Assembly (NCBI RefSeq): GCF_947242115.1
Contig: NC_074725.1
Location: 30,612,536-30,676,535 of the forward strand
Origin: Biomphalaria glabrata
Lineage: Eukaryota > Mollusca > Gastropoda > Planorbidae
DNA length: 64,000 bases
Direction: 5' to 3'
Positions 10,667 to 20,829 of this stretch are shown here, piece by piece. The position numbers and the translations under genes are program-made. How positions within the stretch are numbered: the stretch's first letter is position 1; each line of letters begins with the position of its first letter. The notes beneath the pieces are model-generated. The model did no database searches, was not told the DNA's origin, and saw nothing but the letters and a program-made list of their open reading frames with translations.

Positions 10667-12110
10667 TTATCTGGCAGTTTTGATCTTCTTTACGTTGCAA
10701 TTCTTGCACTGGTTTAGGATGTAGACGAAATGGATTGAACTGAGCATTATTACTGCTTGAAAGCGAGACGTTAATGAAGAAACTAACGAATCATTAAGAT
10801 ACGTAATGTAAAGACGTATTCTGTAAAAATCCCAAAAATCCAAACATATGGTTTTTGCTCGTTGCTTCTGTCGACAGCAGTTTCTAGGCAACACCAACTC
10901 AATACCAAGTTTGTTTGCTAGCAGTCTCGCCTTCCTCAAGATGCCATTTCTGAAGTGTTCCTCGGCATGATCAAGTTGGTTTTTTATTATGTCATTGATG
11001 TGACTGCTGATGAACTGTTGAGCGGCCACTTACGCTAAGTGGACAGACTGCAACATCACGCAAACTGTTTCAAGAACAGATGAATAATTTACTACAATCA
11101 GGGCCGGCCTTAGGCCACTGCAGCCTGTGCGGTCGCAGTGGGCCCCGCGCTTTCATAGGCCCGCGCTAATTCTAAGTTTACATTATTAAATTAATCCATT
11201 ATAACGTATATAAAATAACATGGTTTTCGCGACCTCCTGATTTTCCAGGGCCTCCAGGAAATCTAATGAAAAGGCAAAATATACGATAAAGTCCTGAACT
11301 TTTTTTGAATTTATTCAAATCTCCTGAATAATAGACGAAATTGACATTTTGGGGTGCCAATAAATAAAAAGTGGCATTGCGAGCTTTCATTTGATAAAAA
11401 TTTATTGCAAAGAAAGTAGGCCTATTTTCTAAATTAAAAAAAAATAATTTTGACATAATGCTTATCCCTACCCAGACTAGTCCCCGCGCAATCCGTTTCG
11501 CATAGGGCCCGCAAATGCTAGGGCCGGCCCTGACTACAATTAAAAGACAAATCAGAAACACACGAGAAGCAGGCATTGATTACACAGTTTGTCTGGTTTC
11601 ACTTACAGCCGTTAATTTAAAATACACCAAACAATCAAAGATCTTCTAAAAGTTGTGACTTAAAGCGCGAATAAATTCATATTTCTCTGTCTATAGTGTC
11701 TCAGACAAACGGGTGAATTTAACACCAACGCTCTCGCTAGACACCAACAGCTTTACGGATATCTGAAACGTCATTCAGATTATTGATAACAAGGTTAAGT
11801 CTGTGAGACGCGCATTGGACCAAGGCTGCTTTTGGATATTTTTTCCGAATCCTTGCCTGAACACAGTTCTGAATGCTTTCCATCATGGGGCAGCCATCGT
11901 AGTCTTGGCCGAGTAGTTTGTCCATGTGTAAAAAGCAGATATGTATTCGCTGATAACGACGTTTAAAACTGACAGTGCGTCTCTCTTAACAACAGTGACA
12001 AAACCAATGAATTCTTCTCGAGTACAATCGTCATCAACAAATCAAACGCTCAAACACATCTGTTCAGTGCCGGAAATATCTGCAGTTTCATTACCGAAAT
12101 ACCAAGAAAA
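10667..12110 (-). pseudogene. hAT transposase remnant (DUF4371/ZMYM-like type)
   Basis: Pieces occur in the expected order on the minus strand. Near 12030-12100 is FVDDDCTREEFIGFV; at 11925-11737 is GQDYDGCPM...VQARIRKKYPKAALV, then CASHRLNLVINNLNDV; at 11029-10735 is ILRKARLLANKLGIELVLPR, then a 'YLNDSLVSSLTSRFQ' stretch. These match the hAT-like proteins often annotated as '52 kDa repressor of the inhibitor of the protein kinase'. Frameshifts and the MITE at 11099-11532 break it. Confidence 0.8.
11099..11532. mobile_element. hAT-type MITE with CAGGGCCGGCC termini (434 bp)
   Basis: The ends CAGGGCCGGCCTTAGG and CTAGGGCCGGCCCTG are inverted repeats. The perfect 8-bp duplication ACTACAAT lies at 11091-11098 and 11533-11540. 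It sits inside the hAT transposase remnant and so is younger. Relatives lie at 23855-24138, 31889-32569 and 52780-53453. Confidence 0.9.
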
Positions 12111-12540
12111 CGCAGTTCATTCATGCTGCTGCTGCTCGCATATTTTGGTTTCTTGCTGCTGCCAGTGCTCCGTCGATACAAGTTTTGACTCAGACGATGG
12201 CATTTAAAGAACTTTCTTATATCTCTTCTATCGTAAACTGACGGACGTGTTCATTCTGCTATTTTATCGAGCGCTTACACCGACCGCAAATGTCTACACT
12301 CTTCAATCTTGTTCAAAGAAACTTTCACATACCGGTATATCAAATCGAAAGACAGAAATAAAAAACAACCAAAAAAAAAAAATAAATTGTATCATATTCT
12401 AGGCATTTTCTAAATATAATGGACACTATAACTATGTGCAAATGAAAACAAATTGTCACGACTAACGAGCTATATAGAATATTGAATTGAGAGCCAATAA
12501 TAAACCGCACATGGTGGGAGAGGAACTATAGGTTAGCCTA
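12111..12540. other. Unassigned DNA next to the hAT remnant
   Basis: It contains a short CTGCTG stretch near 12124-12165 and may include more of the decayed transposon 5' side. No further domain is recognisable. Confidence 0.35.
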
Positions 12541-12574
12541 TTTTAGTTTATTGCAATAATAACTTATTCGCATT

Positions 12575-12850
12575 TTTATTTCAGTGGAAGCACTACATGT
12601 TAAGTTTCTTCCTAGCAGAAGTTAATTATTTGAAGGTGCTAAAAATTGCTAAAATTTGGCTACTTAGAATTCATAGTGGTGCACGTAGCCTACATGGTCA
12701 GCCATCAATCTACTACAACTGTACTTAAGTCACCAATGGAAGCACTAGTTATTCAGTTGCTACTTCGATTTTAATTGATCTGATGGTGCAAAAAAAAAAA
12801 AAAAGGCTAGAATTTGGCTACTCAGAATTCAGGGGGGTGCAAGTGCACCA
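12575..12850. repeat. Imperfect duplication, about 155 bp apart
   Basis: Two blocks share TGGAAGCACTA, a GGTGC(T/A)AAAA stretch, 'AATTTGGCTACTNAGAATTCA' and a GGTGCA box (near 12580-12690 and 12736-12850). The second contains a 16-A run. Confidence 0.55.
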
Positions 12851-12879
12851 CCTTGCACCTACCTGCGGGCGCCCATGAG

Positions 12880-13030
12880 TTTTTCCAATCTATCACAGTT
12901 ATTTCTAAATTTGGGTTGCTGTCAATAGTTACCCCTAAGTAGGTAAATTCTGCACCACCGTAAGGGTGTTCTTTCCAATAGGCTTCTTACCAAGGGTACA
13001 TTCGTCTTCAGCCAGAAAAAAATGATTATC
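12880..13030 (-). mobile_element. LINE reverse-transcriptase scrap
   Basis: On the minus strand a frame reads GAEFTYLGVTIDSNPNLEIT, the thumb-side motif of LINE RTs (F-x-YLG-x-T/S-ID). It is too short to assign to a clade. Confidence 0.5.
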
Positions 13031-13118
13031 TTAGGCACTGACTTAAAAGTACTTTTTGTGTGTGGGTGAAGTTTTTTAAAGTCTGGATCACATTTTTGAT
13101 AAATAGTTACTGATAGGG

Positions 13119-13349
13119 GTAGTGGGACTTGGTGGCTGAGTGGTTAAGCGGTTGTCTCTCTCCGGTTCAAATCTTGGTGAAGACTGGGGTTTCCCATTTC
13201 TGGATGTCCTTGAGTCCACTTAACTCCAATGGGTACCAGGCATTATTTGGGAAATATAAAGACAGGTGGTTGTTATGCTGGTCACATGACACCTATGTAA
13301 ATCCATCCTATAGATTACAAGGTATGCATGGGGTAATTTTTTACTTACA
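13119..13349 (+). mobile_element. tRNA-derived SINE, family A
   Basis: The head is GGTGGCTGAGTGGTTAAGCG, with a B-box relic CGGTTCAAATCTTGG and body up to the CACATGACACC box. The target duplication ACTGATAGGG lies at 13109-13118 and 13350-13359. Confidence 0.88.
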
Positions 13350-13419
13350 ACTGATAGGGTTGACACATTTTGGATTTTAAAGAAAACAACAGTTACTAAA
13401 ATGAACAGAAAAACAAATG

Positions 13420-13857
13420 ATATCAATCAAAGTTTATTAATTTTATTACACATTTTTTTTTAAATACCTTGGTAGCTTATTCTCTTTATATCAATAATTT
13501 CAAAAGAAAAAAAACAACATCAATATTGAAACAATTTTATAAGTCATAAAAAGTCAATGCATCAATAACAAAAAATAGAACCACAAAAAAAAATTTCAAT
13601 GATTGCATATTTTCCTACATTAAAATAGACTTTTTTCTTTCAATAAAAAGTTTTAAAAGTTCTAAGATTCATGTTTTCATTAGTGACACACTCATAATGT
13701 CATACAATAAAATAGTGAGGAATGGAGGGGGGATCAATACCTCCCAACCTTACCCCAAGTGACCTGAGTGATAAGCTTATAAACAAAACATTTAGTTAAA
13801 GGTGCAAAGTAGCAATAGACATCAATAGTGCATAAAACACCGAACCATAACATAAAT
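13420..13857. other. AT-rich intergenic DNA, nothing recognised
   Basis: There are poly-A and ATTTA-rich runs only. Confidence 0.4.
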
Positions 13858-14134
13858 GGAGGCGCAGTGGCTGAGTGATGAAGAGCTTGGCTTCCAAACT
13901 ATGGGACCCAGGTTCGAATCATGGTAAAGACTGGAATTTGTAATTTTGGGATCTTTGGGTGCCTCTTGAGTCCACCCAGCTGTAATGGGTACCTGACATT
14001 AGTTGAGGAAAAAGTAAAGGCAGTTGGTTGTTTTGGCCACATGACACCCTCCTTAACCGTAGACCACAGAAACAGATTAACTTTACATTATCTGCACTAT
14101 ATATCACAAGGTCTGAAAGGAGAGCTTTACTTTT
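13858..14134 (+). mobile_element. tRNA-derived SINE, family A, full length
   Basis: It runs from the head GGAGGCGCAGTGGCTGAGTG through the B box GGTTCGAATCATGG to the tail 'CACAAGGTCTGAAAGGAGAG'. The flanks ATAACATAAAT (13847-13857) and ATAACATATAAAT (from 14135) form a near-perfect duplication. Confidence 0.9.
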
Positions 14135-14254
14135 ATAACATATAAATACTGGTACACTAATATAAAATACTAAGAAAGACACAAAGATAAAGGCACATTT
14201 CCTAGTACATATGCAAGGACCAATTCATACAAGTGCTCCTATTTCAGAAGTGAC

Positions 14255-14420
14255 ATTTGAACATGGAACGGGTTACCCGAATAAGGAAGGAAAACCAATG
14301 ACCTAGCCGAGTTTAAGTCTCTAGTTAAGAACATGAATGACTAGATTAACACATGGACACATGCAGGGCCTAATTATCTTCTTTTATGAAGAAACATCTT
14401 TAATTTATGAGATAAGTTAC
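14255..14420 (+). mobile_element. LINE 3' end fragment
   Basis: A short coding remnant with AEFKSLVKNMND, typical of a LINE C terminus, precedes the shared 'AATTATCTTCTTTTATGAAG' tail. Confidence 0.6.
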
Positions 14421-14519
14421 TGTTAACACACATATCGGTGAAATTATCTAATACCGATATGGCATTTAAATGTTTTGTTTATTGCTATGAACAAGATTGT
14501 GCATCTTTAATTATGATAT

Positions 14520-16577
14520 TTAAGTTTTTTGTTCATTGCTATGGACAAGATTGTGCCTCTTTAATTTAGAAAGGCTAAGAAACCCTTTCTGGCACACTTG
14601 ACATTTGAAAGGTTTTTCACCAGTATGAACACTCTGGTGTCTCTTCAAAGCAGAAGAATGAGCAAAATTTTTCTGGCATACCTGGCACTGCAATGGTTTT
14701 TCACCAGTGTGTGTTAACATGTGGATTTTCAAATTTGTCGAGCGAGCAAAACCTTTCTGACATATTTGGCATTTGAAAGGTTTGTCATCTGTATGTACGA
14801 ATTGGTGCCTCTTTAAATCTATAGAATGAAAAAAACCTTTTTGACATACTGGACATTTAAATGGTTTTTCACTCTTTGAATGAGTCAATTTGTGGTTTCT
14901 TAAACTGCTTAAACGGTAAAATGCTTTTGGACAAATTTGACATTTAAAAGTTTTTTCCTCCCCATGAATAAACATGTGTTTCTTTAAGGAAGACAATAAA
15001 GTGTACCCGTTCTGGCAAATTTGACATTTAAATGGTTTTTTATTTTCATGAGTTGCCATGTGCATTTTCACATTTCTAGGGGTGGAGAACGCTTTCTGAC
15101 ATATTTGACACTTAAAATTTTTTTCACCTGTATGAACCACCCGGTGCATCTTCAGAAGTGAAGGATGAAGAAAGCCCTTCTGACAAATGTCACATTTCAA
15201 TGGTTTCTCGCCACTGTGAACAAAGCTATGTTTTCTCAAGGCTGAAGAGTAATTAAAACTTTTCTGGCATATTTTACATTTAAATGGCTTGTCTTCACTA
15301 TGAACAAAGCCAGGTTTCTCCAAAGCTGAAGACTCTGTGAGACTTTCCTGAGACAGTGGTTTGTCAGTCGAATGAAGAAGTTCATGTTTCTTCAACGCCG
15401 AAGCTTGAGTAAAACTTTTATTACACATCTGACATTGAAATGGTTTGACATAAGTACGAACCTTCTCATATTGCTTCATATGCTGGCATTCGGAAAGGCC
15501 CTTCTGACATATTTGACAAAGAGCATTTTCGTCACGGGAATGACGTAGCAGGTGCTGTCTTAAATACGGAATCCGAGAAAAATCTTTAGGACAGACTAGG
15601 CATTTGAAAGGTTTTTTATCACTATGAACAGAATTGTGCCTCTTTAAGTCCGAAGGGTGACTAAAACCTCTTTGACATACTTGGCATTTGAAAGGTTTTT
15701 CACCCGTGTGTGTAATCCGGTGCAGCTTTAAAGCTCCAGAATGGGAAAACCTTTTTTCACATACCTGACACTTAAAGGGTTTTTCACCGCCGTGACTAAA
15801 CTGGTGTAGTTTCAGGTCGAAGCGGCGAATGAAACCTTTCTGACATATGTGGCATTTAAATCGTTTTTCACTTTTACGAGCTAACTGGCGCACCTTCAAA
15901 GAAGAAAGGCAAGCAAAATCTTTCGGACACTGCCAAGGTTTCGCGTCGGTGTGAACCAGCTGGTGAGCCTCTAGTTCACAGGAGCTAAGAAACTCTTTCT
16001 GGCATATCAGACATTTGAACGGTTTTTTACCAGTGTGAACAAAAAGGTGCTGCTTCAAATGAACATTCTGAGAAAAAATTTTGTCACATATGTGACACTG
16101 AAGAGTTTGTTCATCAGTATGAACATAGTGCGGTTTTAATTTTGTGAACGTGGAGTACCCATTCTCACAAATGTGACATTTCACCAGTCTTCCGTGAACA
16201 TCACAAAAAGGATGTGTCAAACAATCGGACATTTCTCCCTCACATAAGTGACAGTGAAAAGTTCGTTCTTTAGAAGTTGATGGAATGATCTTGGTTTTTA
16301 CATGATTATTTGAAGTGCAAGAAATGGATTTTTTGCATATTGGACATTTAAATGGTTTCTCACATAAGTGACATTTCAAAGATGATCTTTCTTTAGTACA
16401 ATAAATAACTTTTTTTTCAAAAGCTAAAGGGTAAGTAATCTTACTACAACAAACTTGACATTTAAATGGCTTTCCGTTAGCAAAAGAAATTAAACTATTG
16501 GTAGAGATTTGACTAGAAAACATTAAATCTTTTCCTGCATCACTTTCCATGGTAAGGCTTTGATTTTTTAATTCTCC
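14520..16577 (-). CDS. C2H2 zinc-finger gene, terminal exon (17 intact fingers)
   Basis: The exon starts at a strong acceptor (poly-T then GAACAG|GGAGAA) and gives 685 codons plus stop. Seventeen fingers keep C-x2-C-x12-H-x3-H, many with TGEKPFKC-type linkers; the first is CHICENGYSTFTKLKPHYVH. Three further units have lost ligands (CPKDFACLSSLKVRQLARK, CQICQKGLSECQHMKQYEKV and the one after LHSTDKPLSQ). The first 140 residues hold broken CxxC pairs. Poly-fingers of this kind bind DNA in the nucleus; the target is unknown. The upstream exon at 18912-18040 joins it in phase 0. Confidence 0.93.
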   Translation of the reverse strand, partial: GELKNQSLTMESDAGKDLMFSSQISTNSLISFANGKPFKCQVCCSKITYPLAFEKKVIYCTKERSSLKCHLCEKPFKCPICKKSISCTSNNHVKTKIIPSTSKERTFHCHLCEGEMSDCLTHPFCDVHGRLVKCHICENGYSTFTKLKPHYVHTDEQTLQCHICDKIFSQNVHLKQHLFVHTGKKPFKCLICQKEFLSSCELEAHQLVHTDAKPWQCPKDFACLSSLKVRQLARKSEKRFKCHICQKGFIRRFDLKLHQFSHGGEKPFKCQVCEKRFSHSGALKLHRITHTGEKPFKCQVCQRGFSHPSDLKRHNSVHSDKKPFKCLVCPKDFSRIPYLRQHLLRHSRDENALCQICQKGLSECQHMKQYEKVRTYVKPFQCQMCNKSFTQASALKKHELLHSTDKPLSQESLTESSALEKPGFVHSEDKPFKCKICQKSFNYSSALRKHSFVHSGEKPLKCDICQKGFLHPSLLKMHRVVHTGEKNFKCQICQKAFSTPRNVKMHMATHENKKPFKCQICQNGYTLLSSLKKHMFIHGEEKTFKCQICPKAFYRLSSLRNHKLTHSKSEKPFKCPVCQKGFFHSIDLKRHQFVHTDDKPFKCQICQKGFARSTNLKIHMLTHTGEKPLQCQVCQKNFAHSSALKRHQSVHTGEKPFKCQVCQKGFLSLSKLKRHNLVHSNEQKT

Positions 16578-18912
16578 CTGTTCAAAAAAAAAAAAAAGAT
16601 TTAACATTTTTATAAAAGTGGTTTGTTATTCTTTAATAAAGTTTGAAGGTGTAAAGTTTTGTAGCTGTAGACAAGAAGTGTAATCAAGCAAGGTTCTTTC
16701 ACTCTTAATAATGCAACATTTTAAGGATTAACCTAATGGCTACTAATTCAGTTTTAGTCATGTTAACTCCTAACACAATTTTTCTTTAATTACATTATAA
16801 AAAAAAACACCATATTTCCATTGTGGTACCAGTATATGCACTATACACAATCTGTTTTCAACAAAAATAAAAGCTCCTTCATTTCTATTCTAGTTCTAAA
16901 TCAGAAATATTTTAAATTGAATGTATTCCTGTTCTTTAAAGTGTGGAGTTTGTTCAATTACAACTGTTTAAGTTTACTGTTGGAGGCACTTTGGCTAGTG
17001 GTAAAGCGCTTGGCTTCTGAACTGAGGATCCCAGGTTCAAATCCTGGTGAAGACTGGGATTTTAAATTTCAGGATCTTTGGGCGCCTCTGAGTCCACTCA
17101 GCTCTATTGGGTACCTGACATTACTTGGGGAAAAGTAAAAGTGGCTGGTCGTTGTGTTGGCCACATGACACCCTTGTTAACCGTGAGCCACAGAAACAGA
17201 TGATCTTTAAATCATCTGCCCCATAGATCTCAAGGTCTGAAAGGAGAACTTTCCTTTTTTTTTTTTTCTTTCAAGTTTATTTAGCTAGGTAAAATTGTTG
17301 ATATGAAAGATGTTTCATATTGTATTGTATGAAAAACAAGCTTCCTATGCATCTCTTCTTGTTCTAAAAAAGACAAATATACCACAAGTTTAAAATGAAA
17401 ATGACATAGGAGACCAGCTAAGAAATGTTTGCTTCCAGAAACCAGATCATGTTTTAAATACAGTTTTTTTTTACAGCTTTCAGAGACCACCACAAACAAG
17501 CAGCAGACAGTGTTATAAAAAAACAAACTATTGTACTGTTGTGCCTGATAAATGTTTGCAGGCCTCATGCTCTGTTAACCAAGAAACTGTATTTATACCA
17601 TGATCGGGTGGTCTTTGTAAGCATACAAATGTTAGCAGGCCTCCAATGCTCTGGCTAGGCAGTGATTGCTTGTCAAACTAGAAACTGCAAATTTTGAATT
17701 ACAACTGAAACTAGCTGAATAGAACAGGTCAGAAATAAATTGTTTTTATGATCCAAGTATTTTAAAGAAGTTAAAAGGCTGCGGTTAGATTTTTTTCTAT
17801 ATTTATAACTTTAGATGATATTATTTTTTTTCCTTTCCTGATTTCAATGTAAAAAGTATTTTATGTTTGAAATTTTTTTTTGGCTTTGGCTCAGTCTACC
17901 AGAAGTTCTACATAACCATGACCTTCTACTAAACTTATGTGTATGATTAGGATTTTAAAAATAAATTATATAACAATTAAAGTATTAGCAGGTTTTTATG
18001 TTTATTTTGTTTTCTAGGTATGTTTTGATCATGGCTTACCTGAGCTTTGTTTTTAATAATCCCATCAGCAGTACGAGGATCGTTGTTGAGTTCAGTATGG
18101 TTAGAAGAAGATGCTACTTCTTTTTTAATCGTATTTCTTAACAGAAAAGTAAAGTCATGTTTCGATTCCTTCAAGGATAAGGAATGACTTTGACTTTCCA
18201 AATATTCTTGTTCCTCCGTTTCTTCTATGTCATATTTCATAATATTAATTAGATCAATAGTTAAGTCATGCGATTCTTCTATCACTGGCAAATCATGATT
18301 TTCATCTTCAGATTCCTCAGATTTATCCACAACATTACTTTTGCATTCTGTTATACAATTTGAATCAATAGTTTCTAGTTGGTCCAATTTATTCATCACT
18401 GACAAATTCTGAATTTCACCTTCAGACTCTTCCGGTTTATCCTTTTCACATCGTATTAAACAATCAGGAACAATAGTTTGTTGTTGGTTTAATCTGTCCA
18501 ACACTGGTAACTTATGAGTTTCAACTTCAGATTGCAATGATACATTACTTTCACTCTTTTCATATTGTATTGTACTACTTAGGCCGCCACTTAAGCCTTG
18601 CTGTAGTTTGCTCCCGGCCACAGTATGAGTTTCATTTTCAGATTTGTCTGGTTTGTCCCCTATATTTGTTTCATATTGTACTAAATTTCCTAAGCCAACG
18701 TCTTGTTCTAAATCCTTTATCATTGGATTGCTACGAGTTTCATCTTCAGACTGCACTCGTTCATTAATTTCATTTTGTATTATAGTACTTATTATAGTAC
18801 TTATATCATCAAATTCATCCATCATTGGTATGCAATGAATTTTATCTTCAAAATGTTCTGGTTTATTTAGTTGATAGTGTACCGGTATTATATTATTTGA
18901 ATCAACAGTCAA
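14520..18912 (-). CDS. Acidic-repeat C2H2 zinc-finger gene (two recognised coding exons)
   Basis: The exons 18912-18040 (291 codons) and 16577-14520 (686 codons with stop) join without a frame change at ...IIKNKAQ|GELKNQSL.... The protein would have an acidic N-terminal region of diverged repeats, an IKKEV sumoylation-like site, and a C-terminal block of 17 fingers. The true start is unresolved: in-frame codons stop just upstream of 18912, and the exon's acceptor there is weak, while a strong acceptor at 19207 leads into related but frame-broken sequence. It is probably a lineage-specific transcription regulator; no named ortholog was recognised. Confidence 0.82.
16982..17270 (+). mobile_element. 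tRNA-derived SINE, family A, full length (in zinc-finger gene intron)
   Basis: The head is GGAGGCACTTTGGCTAGTGG, the B box GGTTCAAATCC, and the full body ends with 'GTCTGAAAGGAGAACTTTCC' plus poly-T. Flanks share AAGTTTA. Confidence 0.88.
17271..18039. other. Intron of the zinc-finger gene, remaining part
   Basis: It lies between the SINE and the donor at 18040/18039 (CTCAG|GTAAGC on the minus strand). No other element was recognised. Confidence 0.6.
18040..18912 (-). CDS. Zinc-finger gene, acidic-repeat exon
   Basis: An open stretch of 291 codons ends at the perfect donor CTCAG|GTAAGC. It consists of about eight or nine diverged repeats of roughly 36 residues. The pattern is x-T-I-D-x-x-N-I-x-x-Y-E followed by D-K-x-E-E-S-E-x-E-x-H-x-L-P-V-x-x-x; examples are LTIDLINIMKYDIEETEEQE and ETIDSNCITECKSNVVDKSE. 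It has no known domain and is very acidic. The last repeat leads into FLLRNTIKKEV and the splice site. The 5' limit is uncertain because a TGA lies just upstream in frame. Confidence 0.75.
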
Positions 18913-19207
18913 GTCTCATCCATCAATGACAAATTGTGAATTGGATCTTGACATTGCTCATGTTTATCTGCATCATTATTTTCATACTGCTTTATATTAT
19001 TCAGATCTATAGTAAAATATTTGATTTCATCTACTTCTGGAAATTATAAATTTGATTTTCAGATGATGATTGTTCATCAGTTTCTATCTTTAAAATTTGG
19101 TACTCAAAATGTTTTTGAGATCAATGGTAAAGTTTTGTGATTCTTCCATCGTTGCTCTGGTTAGTCTGTGTCTTTGTTTTAGATTGGTCAGTTGTTACTG
19201 ATAGTTC
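18913..19207 (-). pseudogene. Frame-broken continuation of the acidic repeats
   Basis: Beginning at a strong acceptor (TCTTTTTGACAG|GAACTAT), the minus strand encodes more units of the same repeat: MEESQNFTIDLKNIL, then KIETDEQSSSENQIYNF, then DEIKYFTIDLNNIKQYEN and HNLSLMDET. Each lies in a different frame, with at least three shifts. It could be decayed exon sequence, undetected tiny introns, or assembly error. Confidence 0.6.
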
Positions 19208-19269
19208 CTGTCAAAAAGAGAGAAAGAAAAAAAGATCAGCATATAAAGTTTTGACTTATCCGAGAATGG

Positions 19270-19845
19270 GTGTGGGAGAAATAAGGAGCAAAAGTATCTC
19301 AGATGTAGAATAATAGTCTCTAGAGTTTCCAGTCTAGAGATCTAGATTAGTAAGTACAGTTGTATACAATATTGACAATAAAGATATAAACAGCAAGATC
19401 TAGAGTCTAGATTTATAATTATAGATCTATAATATTCTATATAATCTATCTATAGCTCATCTTTAGGAATAAAGAGTTATACCCGGTATAGAAAAATATA
19501 TAATATATTATAAATACTATTACTATTGTCTATCTATACTATAGTGATAGTATAACTATAGTGTCTATAGTGAGTATAGTGACATAGTCTAAGTATAGAA
19601 TACTATAATAGTATAGATAAAAAAGAAGAGAGTAGAGTCTAGTAGAATATATTTATTATAAAGATACATTTTTTATGATTCTAATCTAGAACAGAGATCT
19701 AGATCTAAATCTATATATATAGAGTAGTAGACAGTAGTATATACATCTAAATCTGGACTCAAGACTAGTTATTAGTATTAGAGTAGAGCGTCACAATTAT
19801 TCTATAAAACTTATAAAAAGTTTTTTTTATTTATATCTATACTAG
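19270..19845. repeat. CTAG/AGATCT-word AT-rich island
   Basis: It is built almost wholly of TCTAGA, AGATCT, TATAGT and CTATAG words with no constant period. No gene was seen. Confidence 0.6.
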
Positions 19846-19846
19846 C

Positions 19847-20250
19847 TGGATATTACCTGCAGCCTGCGGGCCTTAGTTTGGGTATTACTAATTTAGTGGA
19901 TTGGATTTAGATCTATGGCAAACTAAACTAATGTTCCTTTCAGGTTTTTTTCTTTCGCCATGAAAATGGGTTCAGCCGTTAAGCAGATACATTCATATCA
20001 AATATAAAATATTGTGAAAACAGGTTTACCAGATTTGTGAAAAAATTGTATTTCTTTAATAGAGATATATTTAGCGTTTTTTAAAAAAAATGTGGGGCCT
20101 TGCGGTTGAGGGGGGGGGGGGGGGGCAATAAACTACGGTCCCTGCCCTGATCCAAGGAACATTTATGCCAAGTTTTATCAATATTAGTCTAAGGGTTTTG
20201 ATTTTTATACATACATATATGCCTCTTACTTTCAGCTTTATGTATATATT
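19847..20250 (+). mobile_element. 3' region of an unidentified mobile element
   Basis: It contains 'ATTACCTGCAGCCTGCGGGC', 'TTTCGCCATGAAAATGGG' followed by GGTTCAGCCGTTAAG, and a final 'CAGCTTTATGTATATATTGAT'. The GGTTCAGCCGTT box near the 3' end and an ending in short AT repeats are typical of some LINE 3' regions. The class is uncertain. A G17 run lies at 20109-20125. Confidence 0.45.
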
Positions 20251-20429
20251 GATAAATCAAGATTGGATCTTAAACAAATATATCTAGCATTATCTAGCTA
20301 TTCTAGAGCTAGATTCTGCTAGATCAGATCTAATCTTATCTAGACTTCTTCTAGTTCTACTTACTAGATCTACTGTAACACACTCGTCATTAGACTAGAA
20401 TCACTTAGTCGTCTTAGTTCACTAGATCT

Positions 20430-20585
20430 AGTAGTGGAAGAAGAGGCAGAGAAAGCAATGGCAGGACAACATAAAAGAATGGAAGGGCCTGCCATTGATG
20501 GAGGTTCTAACTAGAGCGAAAGACAGTGAGGAATGGAGAAAGTCGACAAATCTTGCATGGTGCCCCAATGTCCAACAGACTAGGG
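20430..20585 (+). mobile_element. RTE-like LINE 3' fragment
   Basis: It matches 7510-7680: GAAGAAGAGGCAGAGAAAGC, GGAATGGAGAAAGT and 'TGCATGGTGCCCCAATGTCC'. Confidence 0.75.
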
Positions 20586-20593
20586 GATGGGTA

Positions 20594-20760
20594 ATAATAA
20601 TAAGGCTTGTCTTTGAGTCTGAAGATTGGCCTTTGTGAGGGACCTCCAGCTGTCTTGTTCTGAGGCCACATGCAACCAGGTGCTCTCTTCTATGTCAGCT
20701 AAGGCAAGTTGGCGCCTAAGCTGGTCTTAAAAGCGTTTCCGTGGGGCAACTCTGTTACGC
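20594..20760 (-). mobile_element. 3' fragment of a third LINE family
   Basis: The 5' edge TAATAATAAGGCTTGTCTTT (plus strand) recurs at 37186 and 47527, so on the minus strand this is a shared 3' end finishing in (TTA)n. The copies differ in length. Confidence 0.5.
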
Positions 20761-20829
20761 TTCTATAACTCAAAATAGACACTGGAGGCAATGCAGTAAT
20801 TAGCCCACAAAGGGAATAGGTAAAGGTAA

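Noticed and set aside
11941-12207. Plus-strand 88-codon frame
   Set aside because: It lies opposite the minus-strand hAT transposase remnant and has low-complexity composition (Ser/Cys runs).
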